Below, piece by piece: positions 25,952-35,260 of a DNA stretch of 64,000 bases (position 1 is its first letter; every line of letters starts with the position of its first letter). Source of the stretch: Hyphomicrobiales bacterium. Lineage in GTDB: Bacteria > Pseudomonadota > Alphaproteobacteria > Rhizobiales > Beijerinckiaceae. A program made the position numbers and the translations under genes. The DNA lies in NCBI GenBank assembly GCA_930633525.1, contig CAKNFP010000002.1, forward strand, positions 1,240,001 through 1,304,000. The letters run 5' to 3'. The notes under the pieces are model-generated. The model was given only the letters and a program-made list of their open reading frames with translations. It had not been told where the DNA came from and made no database searches.

Positions 25952-27415
25952 TCAATCGCCTAAGCTGAAAAGCACAGTCGGATCGGTAACCACCGGTGGC
26001 GCGTGGAAGGTCAGGCGCACAGCTTCCATCAACAGAAGCGGAGGCGCCATATCGGTGGCCAGTTCCTCGATCCGGGCCTTCAGCTCAATGACCTTTTCAG
26101 GGTTCTCCGCGGCGAGGTTCTTTGTCTCGGACGTGTCCTCGCGGAGGTTGAACAACTCGAGCCGTTGCGGCAAGGCGGCCTTCCATACGAGCTTCCAGTC
26201 GCCCTTGCGTATGGCTGCTCCCATCGGATCTACGTTGTAAATGATCTCATCACGCGGTGATGGTTTGCCGTCGGCAAGCACTCCCCAGACGTCCACCCCG
26301 TCGAGCGGCTTGGTCTTACTGATCGTAGCCCCGGCCAGACCGGCCAGCGTTGGATACATATCAACGACGTGGATCATCTCATCGACGACCCCGGGCTTTA
26401 TCCGATTTGGCCAATTGGCGACAGCCGCTACTCTGGTTCCTCCCTCGTAGAGCGTTCCCTTGCCATCGCGATAAGGGCCGTTACTCGCCGGAAGACTGCC
26501 GGCCACCTTCGTGTCGCCGGCAAAGATTGAGCTCGTCACGCCGCCATTGTCGCTATGGAAGACAATCAATGTGTTGTCGCGCATGCCACGCTTTTCGAGT
26601 TCTGCGATGACTTTGCCGATTCCATCATCCATAACCGAAATCATGGCAGCGTAAGCACGCCGGTTCTCATCGCTGATGCCCTTGAATCTGTCCAGATAGC
26701 CCTGCGGCGCCTGGAAGGGCGTGTGCGGAGCCGTGAAGGCCAGATAGAGAAACAGGGGCTTGGCACCGTTGTGCTCTCGAATGACCCGGGCAGCCTCATC
26801 TCCGAACAGGCTATTGTCGAAACCGGGCTCCTCGATGGGCGCATTGTCGCGATACCAATCTGGAACGCCATGGGAGGTATGCTTGAAATGATCGATCTCG
26901 CCGACCAGCGAGCCGTAGAACTGATCGAAGCCACGTTGCTTGGGCCAGAACTCAGGCCTCGCATGGCCGAGATGCCATTTCCCGACCAGGGCGGTCGCGT
27001 AGCCAACATCCTGTAAGGTCTGGGGGAGAAGATATTCGTCCATTGGAATAGCGTATGTCCCGGCGCCCGGAATCACGCCCGTCTGGAGACCGTAGCGCAG
27101 TGGGTAGCGCCCGGTCAGCAGCGCGGCGCGCGTTGGTGTGCACATAGGCTGCGTGTAGAACTGCTCCATCCGCGCGCCGCTCTTCGCCAGCGCGTCCAGA
27201 TTCGGCGTCGCGATGTCGGAGCCGTGGAAACCGACATCGCCCCACCCCATGTCGTCGGCGACGATGTAAACGATGTTTGGCGGAGCATCCTGCGCCGAAG
27301 CTGTGCCGGTGCCTGCCATACCGATCGCCAGGCCGCCCGCCGCAAACCTCAATGCCATGCCAGCCATAAGGGCCCGGCGCGAGATGCCAGATTTGGCGGC
27401 AACTGTAGCAGTCAT
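25952..27415 (-). CDS. Tat-exported sulfatase (arylsulfatase family)
   Basis: A 487-residue sulfatase. A twin-arginine signal begins the protein (SGISRRALMAGMALRF up to ASAQ). The metal site DDMGWGDVGFHG and the sulfatase signature CTPTRAALLTGRYP near residue 90 are present; its Cys is the residue converted to formylglycine, so a maturation enzyme encoded elsewhere is required. Further conserved parts are GKWHLGH and FHSDNGG. It would release sulfate from organic esters in the periplasm. I chose the ATG at 27415 with AAGGCGAAAC upstream. It is divergent from an AraC regulator that may control it. Confidence 0.92.
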   Translation of the reverse strand: MTATVAAKSGISRRALMAGMALRFAAGGLAIGMAGTGTASAQDAPPNIVYIVADDMGWGDVGFHGSDIATPNLDALAKSGARMEQFYTQPMCTPTRAALLTGRYPLRYGLQTGVIPGAGTYAIPMDEYLLPQTLQDVGYATALVGKWHLGHARPEFWPKQRGFDQFYGSLVGEIDHFKHTSHGVPDWYRDNAPIEEPGFDNSLFGDEAARVIREHNGAKPLFLYLAFTAPHTPFQAPQGYLDRFKGISDENRRAYAAMISVMDDGIGKVIAELEKRGMRDNTLIVFHSDNGGVTSSIFAGDTKVAGSLPASNGPYRDGKGTLYEGGTRVAAVANWPNRIKPGVVDEMIHVVDMYPTLAGLAGATISKTKPLDGVDVWGVLADGKPSPRDEIIYNVDPMGAAIRKGDWKLVWKAALPQRLELFNLREDTSETKNLAAENPEKVIELKARIEELATDMAPPLLLMEAVRLTFHAPPVVTDPTVLFSLGD

Positions 27416-27559
27416 TTGTGTTTCGCCTTGCATGAGCCTTTAGCAGCAGCTGCCCGGCAGCCTTGCCGGCGCCGGAGACCATGGGGCCGCCGACTTTGTA
27501 TGGTTACATCGTCGTGCTAGCCTCGCTATCCGCTTTGCGCAAAAGAAAGCGGGAGGCTT

Positions 27560-28519
27560 ATGTCCGGACAGTCTCCTTCCAGATGGGATGGGTTCATCGA
27601 ATTCTCGCCAGACCAGCTATCAAACGCTGCGTCGAACGTCCCGTTGTCCGTGGATATCCTGTCGGCAGGCGGATCACCCTCCTGGATTCGTCAGCTTCAG
27701 TCGCCAGAAGGCTGGGCGCTCGACACGTCCTACCTGAACAGTCACGTCCGCGCACGCGGTGGCTTCCAACGCGGCTGCGTCGTTGTGCTGATGGCGACGC
27801 GTCCGGCTCAGGCGACGATCTGCAACGTCCCGCTTGAGCCCGGCGTCGTTCTTATCATACCCGATGGGCACGATATTTTTGCCAGCATAAAGCCCGGTGC
27901 CGCCTGGACGGCGGCGGTCCTGCCTACAGAGACATGGCTCGACATCGAGGAAACCGCCACGCGCGTGTCTGTCGACAGCATTCGGAGCGCGCCCAAGGCC
28001 GTCAGGCTTTCACGTCCCGGCTTGCAGTATGTCGGCAACCGCCTCGCGACTCTCCCCAGCTGCCTGGATGAAGACGATACGCAGCGTGCGTGGCGCATGC
28101 CGACCGCTGTCTCCGAGTATCTCGGGGCCATCGCCGAGGCTTCTCTGGACCGGGAGTTAGCGGATCGGCAGCTTGATCGATCCTTGACACGCCGCCTTGC
28201 TCAGGCCTGGAAGGCCGACGATTTCATCAGGGCCCACTTGAGCGACAGCCTGTCCGTCATGCGGCTCTGCAAGGAATTGCGGGTAAGTCGTAGACAGCTT
28301 GAATATGCATTCCGGACCACTTTCGACATAAGCCCCGCCGACTATATCCAGCGGACTCGGCTCAATGAAAGCCGCCGCAAGCTGCTCTCGGCACGAAAGA
28401 CTGGCCAGTCGGTGACGGACGTCGCGCTGGAAACCGGCATTACGCATCTGAGCCGCTTCGCGGGGTATTACCAACGCTTATTTGGCGAGACGCCTAGTGA
28501 CACGGCACGTCGTCGGTGA
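27560..28519 (+). CDS. AraC-family transcriptional regulator
   Basis: A 319-residue regulator with a variable N-terminal sensing domain and a C-terminal AraC double helix-turn-helix: LSVMRLCKELRVSRRQLEYAFRTTFDISPADYIQRTRLNESRRKLL, then VTDVALETGITHLSRFAGYYQRLFGETPS. GCGGGAGG precedes the ATG. It lies divergently next to the sulfatase gene with about 145 bases between, so it is the likely activator of that gene. The inducer is unknown. Confidence 0.92.
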   Translation: MSGQSPSRWDGFIEFSPDQLSNAASNVPLSVDILSAGGSPSWIRQLQSPEGWALDTSYLNSHVRARGGFQRGCVVVLMATRPAQATICNVPLEPGVVLIIPDGHDIFASIKPGAAWTAAVLPTETWLDIEETATRVSVDSIRSAPKAVRLSRPGLQYVGNRLATLPSCLDEDDTQRAWRMPTAVSEYLGAIAEASLDRELADRQLDRSLTRRLAQAWKADDFIRAHLSDSLSVMRLCKELRVSRRQLEYAFRTTFDISPADYIQRTRLNESRRKLLSARKTGQSVTDVALETGITHLSRFAGYYQRLFGETPSDTARRR

Positions 28520-29000
28520 CGACGGACCAATGGCAAATCGTGCAGTGACGGCTTCGCCTTTAATGCATCTTGCCTTCCGGATCTGCCATTGCCCAGGCTG
28601 TCGATGCCATCGACACATAATATATTCTACAAGCTGGCTTTCCGAAGATGCTGAACGAGATTATACGATCATTTGTAAACGTCGCTTGTGGCTTGCGAGC
28701 CGCATAGTAAGATCCGAAAAGCCCCTGAATTCAGGGCGCTTCGCCAATCTCAGGCTTGGCCTGATGTGCCGCTGCTCAATCCGGGAGATCGAGCGCGAGG
28801 AGAGGATATCGATATAACGGAAGCAAAATGCGTATCAGCATCCGTATCGATGCAAATCGCACTTAATTGCAGTCGTTTATAAAATATGCGACTTGGCGCT
28901 CCAGCCGCTGCTTCCGACCATCGTACGGTCGGAAGGCCAACTCGCCCGCTTCGACGAGGTCGTGCGCCGACGGATAGGCTGGTGGGGTTGAAGTCGATGC
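28520..29000. other. Intergenic region with a perfect palindrome
   Basis: No gene recognised in about 480 bases. CCCTGAATTCAGGG at 28723-28736 is a perfect 14-bp palindrome that could act as a hairpin or operator. The right part is the 3' flank of the leftward MFS gene. Confidence 0.45.
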
Positions 29001-30230
29001 TCATCGGCGGCCTCCACTTCCATCGTTGACACGCTCTGGTCCGATCCGCCTTAAGGTCGCAATCACCACGACCACCGCGCTCAGTGCCGCCCCCGCCACA
29101 ATGTATGCGGCCGACTCCCAGCCAAACCGATCCAGTGCATTGCCGATTGCAGTCGGACCAAGGATTTGTCCGAGATTGTTGCCCTGGACGATCAGGCCCA
29201 GCACGACCGGCACCAGCCCAGCCGCCGGCGCCACGATTGGCGCGGAGGACAGCAGAATCGCCGGGATCATTCCGCCCACGGCGGAGAACAGTAAACAGAG
29301 GCCAAAGGCGGCACTGTCCGGCAATATGGGAAGAAAGATACCGAAGCTGGCCAATCCCATGACGAGGCATGCAGCAATCAGCAGTGCCGGCCGTCTGATA
29401 CCTTTGGACAAAAGCAGGCCCGCCACCAGATTGCCGATGACGTTCATGGCTGATGCCAGAGCACTGAGCAATCCAGCCGTCTGATGCGATACGCCGAGCC
29501 TCTCCATCAACAAGACGGGCAGGAAGCTGAACACGGCGAAAAACATTAGGCTATAGAGCGCAAACGTGATCGAAAGTCCGACAGCACCCTGGTCGCTCGA
29601 CACGGCCAATGTGTCACGGCGCAAGCCGCTCCAGGACAACGACAGCCTTCCGTCGCTGGCGGGAATGACGAACGGAACAGCCAAGCAGATAGCCAGCGTT
29701 AGTGCACTGCTCGCCCACCACATCATCCGCCAGTCGTCGAACAGCGGCCCCGCCAGCATTGCAGCCGCCATACCGATCGGCATGAAACAGCTCCAAAGCG
29801 CAAAGGCCAGATCACGTTCAGATGGTCGCGCGACACGCTCAAGCAGCGAGGGAGCCGCAACCGTCACCAGAAGAAAGCCCGCCCCCTCGATGACGCGGCC
29901 GATGAACAGACTGGGAAGGCCTGTGATCAGCGCGCCGAGTGCGGCACCCGCTGCTGTGACCAGAAGCCCGATTACGAGAATGCGCCTCGCGCCGAAACGC
30001 GCAACAAACGCCCCGGTCGGAATGCCGCCAAAGAGCCCGATCACCGCGAATATTCCGGCCAGCCAGCCAATCGCTGTCAGCCCGATACCAAGATCGATCT
30101 GCAACAGAGGTGCTGCGATCGCCGCCTTGCCGACCTGCAAGGCGGCCGCAACCCCGCTCCACACAATCACAAGTACGGCAGGCCAATGTGTGGGGGCCGT
30201 TCTGGTCCTTTTTGAGATGGCGTCCGTCAC
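29001..30230 (-). CDS. MFS transporter
   Basis: A 409-residue membrane protein with about twelve hydrophobic segments, typical of the major facilitator superfamily. Seen: an opening segment [29 protein letters not shown], the loop-2 type motif [21 protein letters not shown] between helices 2 and 3, and a long alternation of hydrophobic helices after it. The GTG start overlaps the stop of the preceding WrbA-like gene (GTGA), so both are one transcription unit. Substrate unknown; the partner suggests export of, or protection from, a quinone or other redox-active compound. Confidence 0.9.
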   Translation of the reverse strand: MTDAISKRTRTAPTHWPAVLVIVWSGVAAALQVGKAAIAAPLLQIDLGIGLTAIGWLAGIFAVIGLFGGIPTGAFVARFGARRILVIGLLVTAAGAALGALITGLPSLFIGRVIEGAGFLLVTVAAPSLLERVARPSERDLAFALWSCFMPIGMAAAMLAGPLFDDWRMMWWASSALTLAICLAVPFVIPASDGRLSLSWSGLRRDTLAVSSDQGAVGLSITFALYSLMFFAVFSFLPVLLMERLGVSHQTAGLLSALASAMNVIGNLVAGLLLSKGIRRPALLIAACLVMGLASFGIFLPILPDSAAFGLCLLFSAVGGMIPAILLSSAPIVAPAAGLVPVVLGLIVQGNNLGQILGPTAIGNALDRFGWESAAYIVAGAALSAVVVVIATLRRIGPERVNDGSGGRR

Positions 30231-30853
30231 GACGCCTTTCCCGCGCGGCCGGCAACGAGGGCGGCGGTGATTTCCGCAACATGCCGCCCCTGGAACCGAG
30301 CGCCTGCCAGTTCGTTCTCGCTGGGGTCCCGGTGCCCACCCTTGCCGTCGTCTGCCAGGGTCGATGCGCCATAGGGCGAGCAGCCGGTGATCTCGTCCAT
30401 CCGCATCTGGCCCTTGAAGCTGTAGGGCAAGCCAACAACGATCATTCCCAGATGAAACAGAACGGTCTGGGTAGACTGGATAGTGGTTTCCTGCCCGCCA
30501 TGCTGACTTCCCGTGGAGGCAAAGACGCTGCCGACCTTGCCCACCAGCTTGTCCTCGAACCAAAGTCCGCCGGTCTGGTCGAGAAAGTTCTTCATCTGAG
30601 ACGCCATGTTGCCATAGCGGGTGGGCGTCCCGATGATGATGGCGTCGTAGTCGGCAAGCTCGGCCACCGTGGCCACGGGCGCAGACTGGTCGACTTTATA
30701 TCCGGACTTTGCGGCAACCGCTTCGGGAGCAAGCTCCGGCACGCGCCTGATCGTCACCGACGCGCCCGCCTCACGGCCACCCTCAGCCACGGCGGCGGCC
30801 ATCGTCTCGATATGACCATATGAGGAATAGTAAAGCACCAGCACGTTTGTCAT
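30227..30853 (-). CDS. wrbA: NAD(P)H:quinone oxidoreductase, WrbA-like flavoprotein
   Basis: A 208-residue flavodoxin-fold enzyme. The FMN phosphate loop [12 protein letters not shown] lies near the start, followed by [31 protein letters not shown] and [17 protein letters not shown], all typical of WrbA. These enzymes reduce quinones by two electrons and limit redox cycling. I chose the ATG at 30853 ([11 protein letters not shown]) over an upstream one five codons earlier. The gene is divergent from a LysR regulator, which likely controls it together with the following MFS gene. Confidence 0.92.
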   Translation of the reverse strand: MTNVLVLYYSSYGHIETMAAAVAEGGREAGASVTIRRVPELAPEAVAAKSGYKVDQSAPVATVAELADYDAIIIGTPTRYGNMASQMKNFLDQTGGLWFEDKLVGKVGSVFASTGSQHGGQETTIQSTQTVLFHLGMIVVGLPYSFKGQMRMDEITGCSPYGASTLADDGKGGHRDPSENELAGARFQGRHVAEITAALVAGRAGKAS

Positions 30854-30955
30854 ATCGTAATCTCGCATCCACTGTTGTTCGCGGCGCAGGTTGCAGCAGG
30901 CATTCGAGCTGATTAAGTGATATAAAATGCATTATGATGATCATTAGGAGTGATC

Positions 30956-31879
30956 ATGCTCGATGCTCTTACGCTCGATCAGATCCGCACTTTTGTGACG
31001 ATTGCGGACAGTGGCAGCTTCCGCTCCGCAGCAAAGAAGCTTTCACGCGTGCAGTCGGGCATCAGCGTTGCCATAGGCAATCTTGAAACTGCTCTTGGCG
31101 TCGCCTTGTTTGACCGTTCGGGACACAGGCCGGTCCTGACCGCGCAAGGTCAGGCGTTGTTGGGCAATGCACGCGACATCATTCTTCGCGTGGATGTGCT
31201 GCGCGCCCAGGCCCGTGGGTTCGCAGACGGCGTTGAAACGGAACTCGGGATTTCGGTCGACACGCTCTATCCCATGCAGGATGTAGCCCAAGCGATTTCC
31301 CAGATGCGGCACCACTTTCCTGCCGTCGCCATCCGGGTCTGGTCGGAGCCGATGGGCGGTCCGCTCGACTCCCTCAGAAAAAAACGCAGCGCCCTCGCCA
31401 TCATGGTTGGAGAAGATTTCCGCGACCCGCGCATCAAGTTTGAGCCACTAACATCGATCGACCAAGTCGCCGTGGTTGCGGCGACGCACCCGCTGGCCAA
31501 ACGCTACGCGGACGAGCCGCTCGAATTGATGGATATTGCCGATCATCTCCAGATCGTTTTGTCCGATCCATCGGACCTATCCGCAGGGCGTGACTTCGGC
31601 GTCGTGTCTTCCCAGACGTGCCGCGTCAACACGCAGGACACCAAGCACAATCTTATCCTGGGCGGTGCTGGCTGGGGGCGGTTGCCCCACTGGCTCGTCG
31701 AGCGGGATTTGGAACACGGCAAGCTGGTGCGCCTCAATGTCAGCGCCATGGGTCGCAATGGCAAGGCCGCGTCCAGCGCCTACGTCGCCCATCGACGGGA
31801 CGAGGCGCTAGGACCGGCGGCCCAGAAGCTTGCGGATTTGCTGATCGGCTTTGGCGGGGACGCTCGTATTCAGGTCTGA
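30956..31879 (+). CDS. LysR-family transcriptional regulator
   Basis: A 307-residue regulator. The winged helix is clear: LDQIRTFVTIADSGSFRSAAKKLSRVQSGISVAIGNLETALGVALFDR. The effector domain follows. TAGGAG precedes the ATG. The roughly 100-base gap to the divergent wrbA gene contains AT-rich dyads (AATGCATT, ATGATGATCAT) suited to LysR binding. It probably controls the wrbA-MFS unit in response to a quinone-like compound (inference). Confidence 0.92.
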   Translation: MLDALTLDQIRTFVTIADSGSFRSAAKKLSRVQSGISVAIGNLETALGVALFDRSGHRPVLTAQGQALLGNARDIILRVDVLRAQARGFADGVETELGISVDTLYPMQDVAQAISQMRHHFPAVAIRVWSEPMGGPLDSLRKKRSALAIMVGEDFRDPRIKFEPLTSIDQVAVVAATHPLAKRYADEPLELMDIADHLQIVLSDPSDLSAGRDFGVVSSQTCRVNTQDTKHNLILGGAGWGRLPHWLVERDLEHGKLVRLNVSAMGRNGKAASSAYVAHRRDEALGPAAQKLADLLIGFGGDARIQV

Positions 31880-31941
31880 TAGGCCTGAAGGCGATATCTG
31901 CTCGGAAGAAGCACTTTTCGAACTCTTCTCAGAGGATCGTA

Positions 31942-32228
31942 TCAGGCCTGTACCGCGAGTTTTGGACTATTGGCCAGCTTCAGCCAGACGACACCAGCGA
32001 TGATGACTGCCAGCCAGAGTGCCTGCGTCAGCATCAATGGCTGATCGAAGACACCAGCCCCGACCGAGCCGATCCCTGTCCAAACCGCGTAATGAAATCC
32101 AGAATACGGATTGCCTCCGCGTCATTCGCAAACGGCTGGTTGCGCGCAAGCTCAATAACAAGAGTTGTCAAAGGATACATTAAAGGGATGTTGGCCGGAA
32201 AGCTAATGCCAGCACCCAAGAGCCACGT
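31942..32228 (-). pseudogene. SMR-type multidrug efflux pump relic
   Basis: The C-terminal half of a small four-helix SMR (EmrE/SugE-like) pump is readable as YAVWTGIGSVGAGVFDQ, then LMLTQALWLAVIIAGVVWLKLA with the stop at 31942. The preceding helix (SWVLALAFRPTSL) is separated from it by about 85-90 extra bases (roughly 32098-32182) that break the frame. The N-terminus is missing. The gene is inactive. Confidence 0.65.
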
Positions 32229-32313
32229 TTGCTTATGCCGCCATCGCGCCAATGGGAGATCCGACCAGGGACAGCGGCTCTGACGGCTTAGACATTCAAG
32301 AACCGACAGGCAG

Positions 32314-32667
32314 GTGCGCATAGAATTGGAGGCGCGCGTGCCGATGCGTGCACAAGCCCTGCGTTCCAGGCCGCGTCGGCGCAGCCCGCCCAAGGACGAC
32401 GGCCAACGATCGGCTATCGCTCCGAACACGCTCGGCCGGGAGTTCCACGCCGAACGGCCGAACCAGCGCTGGATCGCAGACTTCACCTACATATTGACCG
32501 CAGAGGGTTGGCTTTACGTTGCAGCCGTCATCGACCTCTTGTCCCGCCGCGTGGTGGGCTGGTCGATGAAAGCCGAGATGACCGCTCAGCTGGTGACCGA
32601 CGCGCTGATGATGGCGATCTGGCGACGGGGAAAGCCGGTTGCCCTGCTGCACCATTCGGATCAAGGC
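32314..32667 (+). pseudogene. IS3-family orfB fragment
   Basis: Part of an IS3-family transposase. It has NQRWIADFTYILTAEGWLYVAAVIDLLSRRVVGWSM with the first catalytic Asp and ends abruptly in LLHHSDQG, where intact proteins continue with the second catalytic region. N-terminus and C-terminus are both lost. It is unrelated to the copy at 5.5-6.7 kb at close range. The frame runs on into a different protein fragment. Confidence 0.82.
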
Positions 32668-32937
32668 AAACTCGATGAGGCGATCATGCAGAAGATCGAC
32701 GCCACGATCCGCAAGAGCCTCCTGACCAAATGGAAGGTCGTGGATCGAGGTTTCTGGACCCACGGTGTCGGCAATTTGCGAGATTATTTTGTCTCGGCAG
32801 AGCTGTTCACCATGACACGGCGGGCCGAGACCATCTCTTGTCCTAGACTGATCACTCAGGCTGAAATGGGAAACCGCTCATTGCACAACCGGTGCGTACT
32901 CGATTGGCTCGACGCGCAGTGCGGCTTCGGTCTTTAG
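32668..32937 (+). pseudogene. Alpha/beta-hydrolase C-terminal fragment fused to IS3 relic
   Basis: This part of the same open frame (DEAIMQKIDATIRKSLLTKW, VVDRGFWTHGVGNLRDYF, then ETISCPRLITQAE and VLDWLDAQCG) resembles the C-terminal half of alpha/beta hydrolases of the dipeptidyl-aminopeptidase/acyl-esterase type, apparently with an internal deletion before the last segment. It is the product of a junction between an IS3 fragment and a host gene. Confidence 0.5.
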
Positions 32938-33258
32938 CTTTGCTGTTCGGCCGCTCCCGCCCCATTCGGCTACGGTGATGGGTAACGTCCGCTTCAGGGC
33001 ATGCCGCCAAGGTCTGCCCCGCCATCCTGGTCCGGCCCAATGTCCGAAATGGACCGTTACGCCGCGCCGGATCTCGTTCCCTTAAACTGCCTATAAGAGC
33101 TCGGTCAAGGTATTAGAAAATAAGATATATATAACAGAATATTACGCTATTCATACCCAACCTTCTGATATGGATCATATCCGTCGTTGCGACGGTCTTG
33201 GACGACGCCTAAGCTCCCTCTATGAAGGGCGAAAAACGCCCCGTACAGGGAGGTGACG
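32938..33258. promoter_or_regulatory. Promoter region of the arabinoside importer operon, with two dyads
   Basis: The right half becomes AT-rich (TAAGATATATATAACAGAATATT). Two perfect dyads touch each other: GATATGGATCATATC at 33167-33181 and CCGTCGTTGCGACGG at 33181-33195. They end about 60 bases before the binding-protein start, a good position for an operator. The ArsR-like regulator at 40529 is a candidate binder (inference). Confidence 0.5.
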
Positions 33259-35160
33259 ATGACGCGTTTACGCGCCTGGCTGCTTGCTGCCGCAATCCCG
33301 GCTGCGACGATGTTGCTCTCGCCCGTGCCGGCCACAGCGCAGGGCATTCCTCAGAACATTCCCCGCAATGAGCTCCTTATCCTCGAGAATCCGGAAGGGA
33401 CGATCAAAAACGCCGGCTGGTTCAACATCTGGGCGATCAACGCCGGCAGCCAGTCGAACGGACTGCAGCAAGCTGCGCTCGACACGCTCTGGTACATCGA
33501 TCCCGAGAAGGGGCTCGATGGCGCCTGGGACAATTCGCTCGCCGCCGACAAGCCGGTCTACAATGCCGACTTCACCGAGATGCAGGTCAAGCTTCGGCGC
33601 GGCCTGTTCTGGAGCGACGGCGTCGAGTTCACCTCCGCCGACGTCAAGGCGACGGTCGACACCCAGATCAAGAACCCCGGCATGCGATTCTCGGCGGTGC
33701 TGGCCAACAATGTCGCCTCCGTCGAGACGCCCGATGCCGAGACGGTGATCTTCAAACTGAAGAAGCCGAACTCGCGCTTCCACACCAATTTCACCGTGCG
33801 CTGGGGCGCGATCTGGATCCTGCCGAAGCATGTCTTCGAGAAGGTCGAGGACCCCGCCAAGTTCGACTTCAACAAGCCGATCTCGCTCGGCGCCTATACG
33901 CTGCACTCCTTCGATCCCGACGGGAAATGGTACATCTGGCAGCTGCGCGATGACTGGCAGCGCACCTCGCTCGGCCGCCATGGCAAGCCGGGACCGAAAT
34001 ACCTCGCCTATATCGACCCCGGCCCGCCCGACAAGCGCGTCATCGCCCAGCTCAACCATGAGCTCGACGTCATCCACGACATCGCGCCGGAGGGCATGTT
34101 CACGCTGGCGAAGCAGGACAAGGGCACGCGCGCCTGGTTCAAGGGCTTCCCCTACGGCCATCCCGATCCGACCCTGCCGGCGGTGATCTTCAACACCCAA
34201 AACGAGTATCTGAAGAACCGCGACGTGCGCTGGGCGCTGGCGCTGATGATCGACGTCAAGGCGGTGACGATGGCGGCCTATCGCGGCGCCGCGACGATCT
34301 CGGCGATCGCCGTGCCGCCGACCGGCATCCATCCCGAGGCCTACCACAAGCCGATGGAGGCCTGGCTCAAGGATTTCGAGATCGACACCGGCAAGAGCAA
34401 GTTCAAGCCCTACGATCCGACGGTCGGCAAGCAGATCGCCGACATGTTGCGCCCGTCGATGGGCGACCAGATTCCGTCCGATCCGGCGGTGATCGCCAAC
34501 TCCTTCGGCCTCGGCTGGTGGAAGCCCAATGTCGCGGCGGCGGGTGAATTGCTGACCCGCGCCGGCTTCCGCAAGCAGGGCAACCAGTGGCTGACGCCGG
34601 ACGGCAAGCCGTTCACCATCAGGCTGATGGTCGAGGGCGACCTGCGCCCGGTGATGACCCGCGCCGGCACGATGATCGTGCAGCAATGGAAGCAGGCCGG
34701 CATCGATGCGCGCATCGACGTGGCGCAGGGGACGCTGCTGACCCGGCGCGCCGCCGGTGATTTCGACGCCTTCATCGGCTGGAGCGTCGAGACCTGGGGC
34801 GGGCACCAGGATCTGTCCTATTTTATGGACAGCTGGCACTCGCAGTTCGTCGCCCAGCCCGGGCAGCCGCAGCCCTTGCGCAACTGGCAGCGCTGGTCGC
34901 ATCCGGAACTCGACAAGATCATCGAGGACACCCGCAAGATCGGCTTCGACGATCCCAAGGGCGTCGAGCTCGGCCGCGACTACGTCAAGCTGATGACCCG
35001 TGAGATGCCGATCATCCCGCTGATGGCCTACAACGTCTTCACGGCGATGGATCAGACCTATTGGAAGGGCTACCCGACCGCCGACGACCCCTACGCCAAT
35101 CCGGTCACGAACTGGGGCAATTCCCGCTACATGTTCGTGCGCCTGAAGCCGGCCAACTGA
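33259..35160 (+). CDS. ABC transporter substrate-binding protein, family 5 (sugar/oligosaccharide type)
   Basis: A 633-residue periplasmic protein, longer than most peptide-binding members. The ATG at 33259 has an excellent ribosome site (AGGGAGGTGACG). A signal peptide (RLRAWLLAAAIPAATMLLSPVPATAQG) leads into a family-5 fold: VKLRRGLFWSDGVEFTSADVKATVDTQIKNPG, YNVFTAMDQTYWKGYPTADDPYANP near the end. Long family-5 proteins are known in plant-polysaccharide loci where they bind oligosaccharides. The downstream arabinofuranosidase makes an arabinose-containing oligosaccharide the likely ligand. It is the first gene of a seven-gene unit. Confidence 0.92.
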   Translation: MTRLRAWLLAAAIPAATMLLSPVPATAQGIPQNIPRNELLILENPEGTIKNAGWFNIWAINAGSQSNGLQQAALDTLWYIDPEKGLDGAWDNSLAADKPVYNADFTEMQVKLRRGLFWSDGVEFTSADVKATVDTQIKNPGMRFSAVLANNVASVETPDAETVIFKLKKPNSRFHTNFTVRWGAIWILPKHVFEKVEDPAKFDFNKPISLGAYTLHSFDPDGKWYIWQLRDDWQRTSLGRHGKPGPKYLAYIDPGPPDKRVIAQLNHELDVIHDIAPEGMFTLAKQDKGTRAWFKGFPYGHPDPTLPAVIFNTQNEYLKNRDVRWALALMIDVKAVTMAAYRGAATISAIAVPPTGIHPEAYHKPMEAWLKDFEIDTGKSKFKPYDPTVGKQIADMLRPSMGDQIPSDPAVIANSFGLGWWKPNVAAAGELLTRAGFRKQGNQWLTPDGKPFTIRLMVEGDLRPVMTRAGTMIVQQWKQAGIDARIDVAQGTLLTRRAAGDFDAFIGWSVETWGGHQDLSYFMDSWHSQFVAQPGQPQPLRNWQRWSHPELDKIIEDTRKIGFDDPKGVELGRDYVKLMTREMPIIPLMAYNVFTAMDQTYWKGYPTADDPYANPVTNWGNSRYMFVRLKPAN

Positions 35161-35260
35161 ACGGGTCTGCCGCGTCGCGCGGCAGCTCTCCTCTTTCCCA
35201 GGACAAACGCCGGAGGGCGGCCCCGCGCCGCCTTCTGACCGGCGCAGCTTTCGGGATCGC

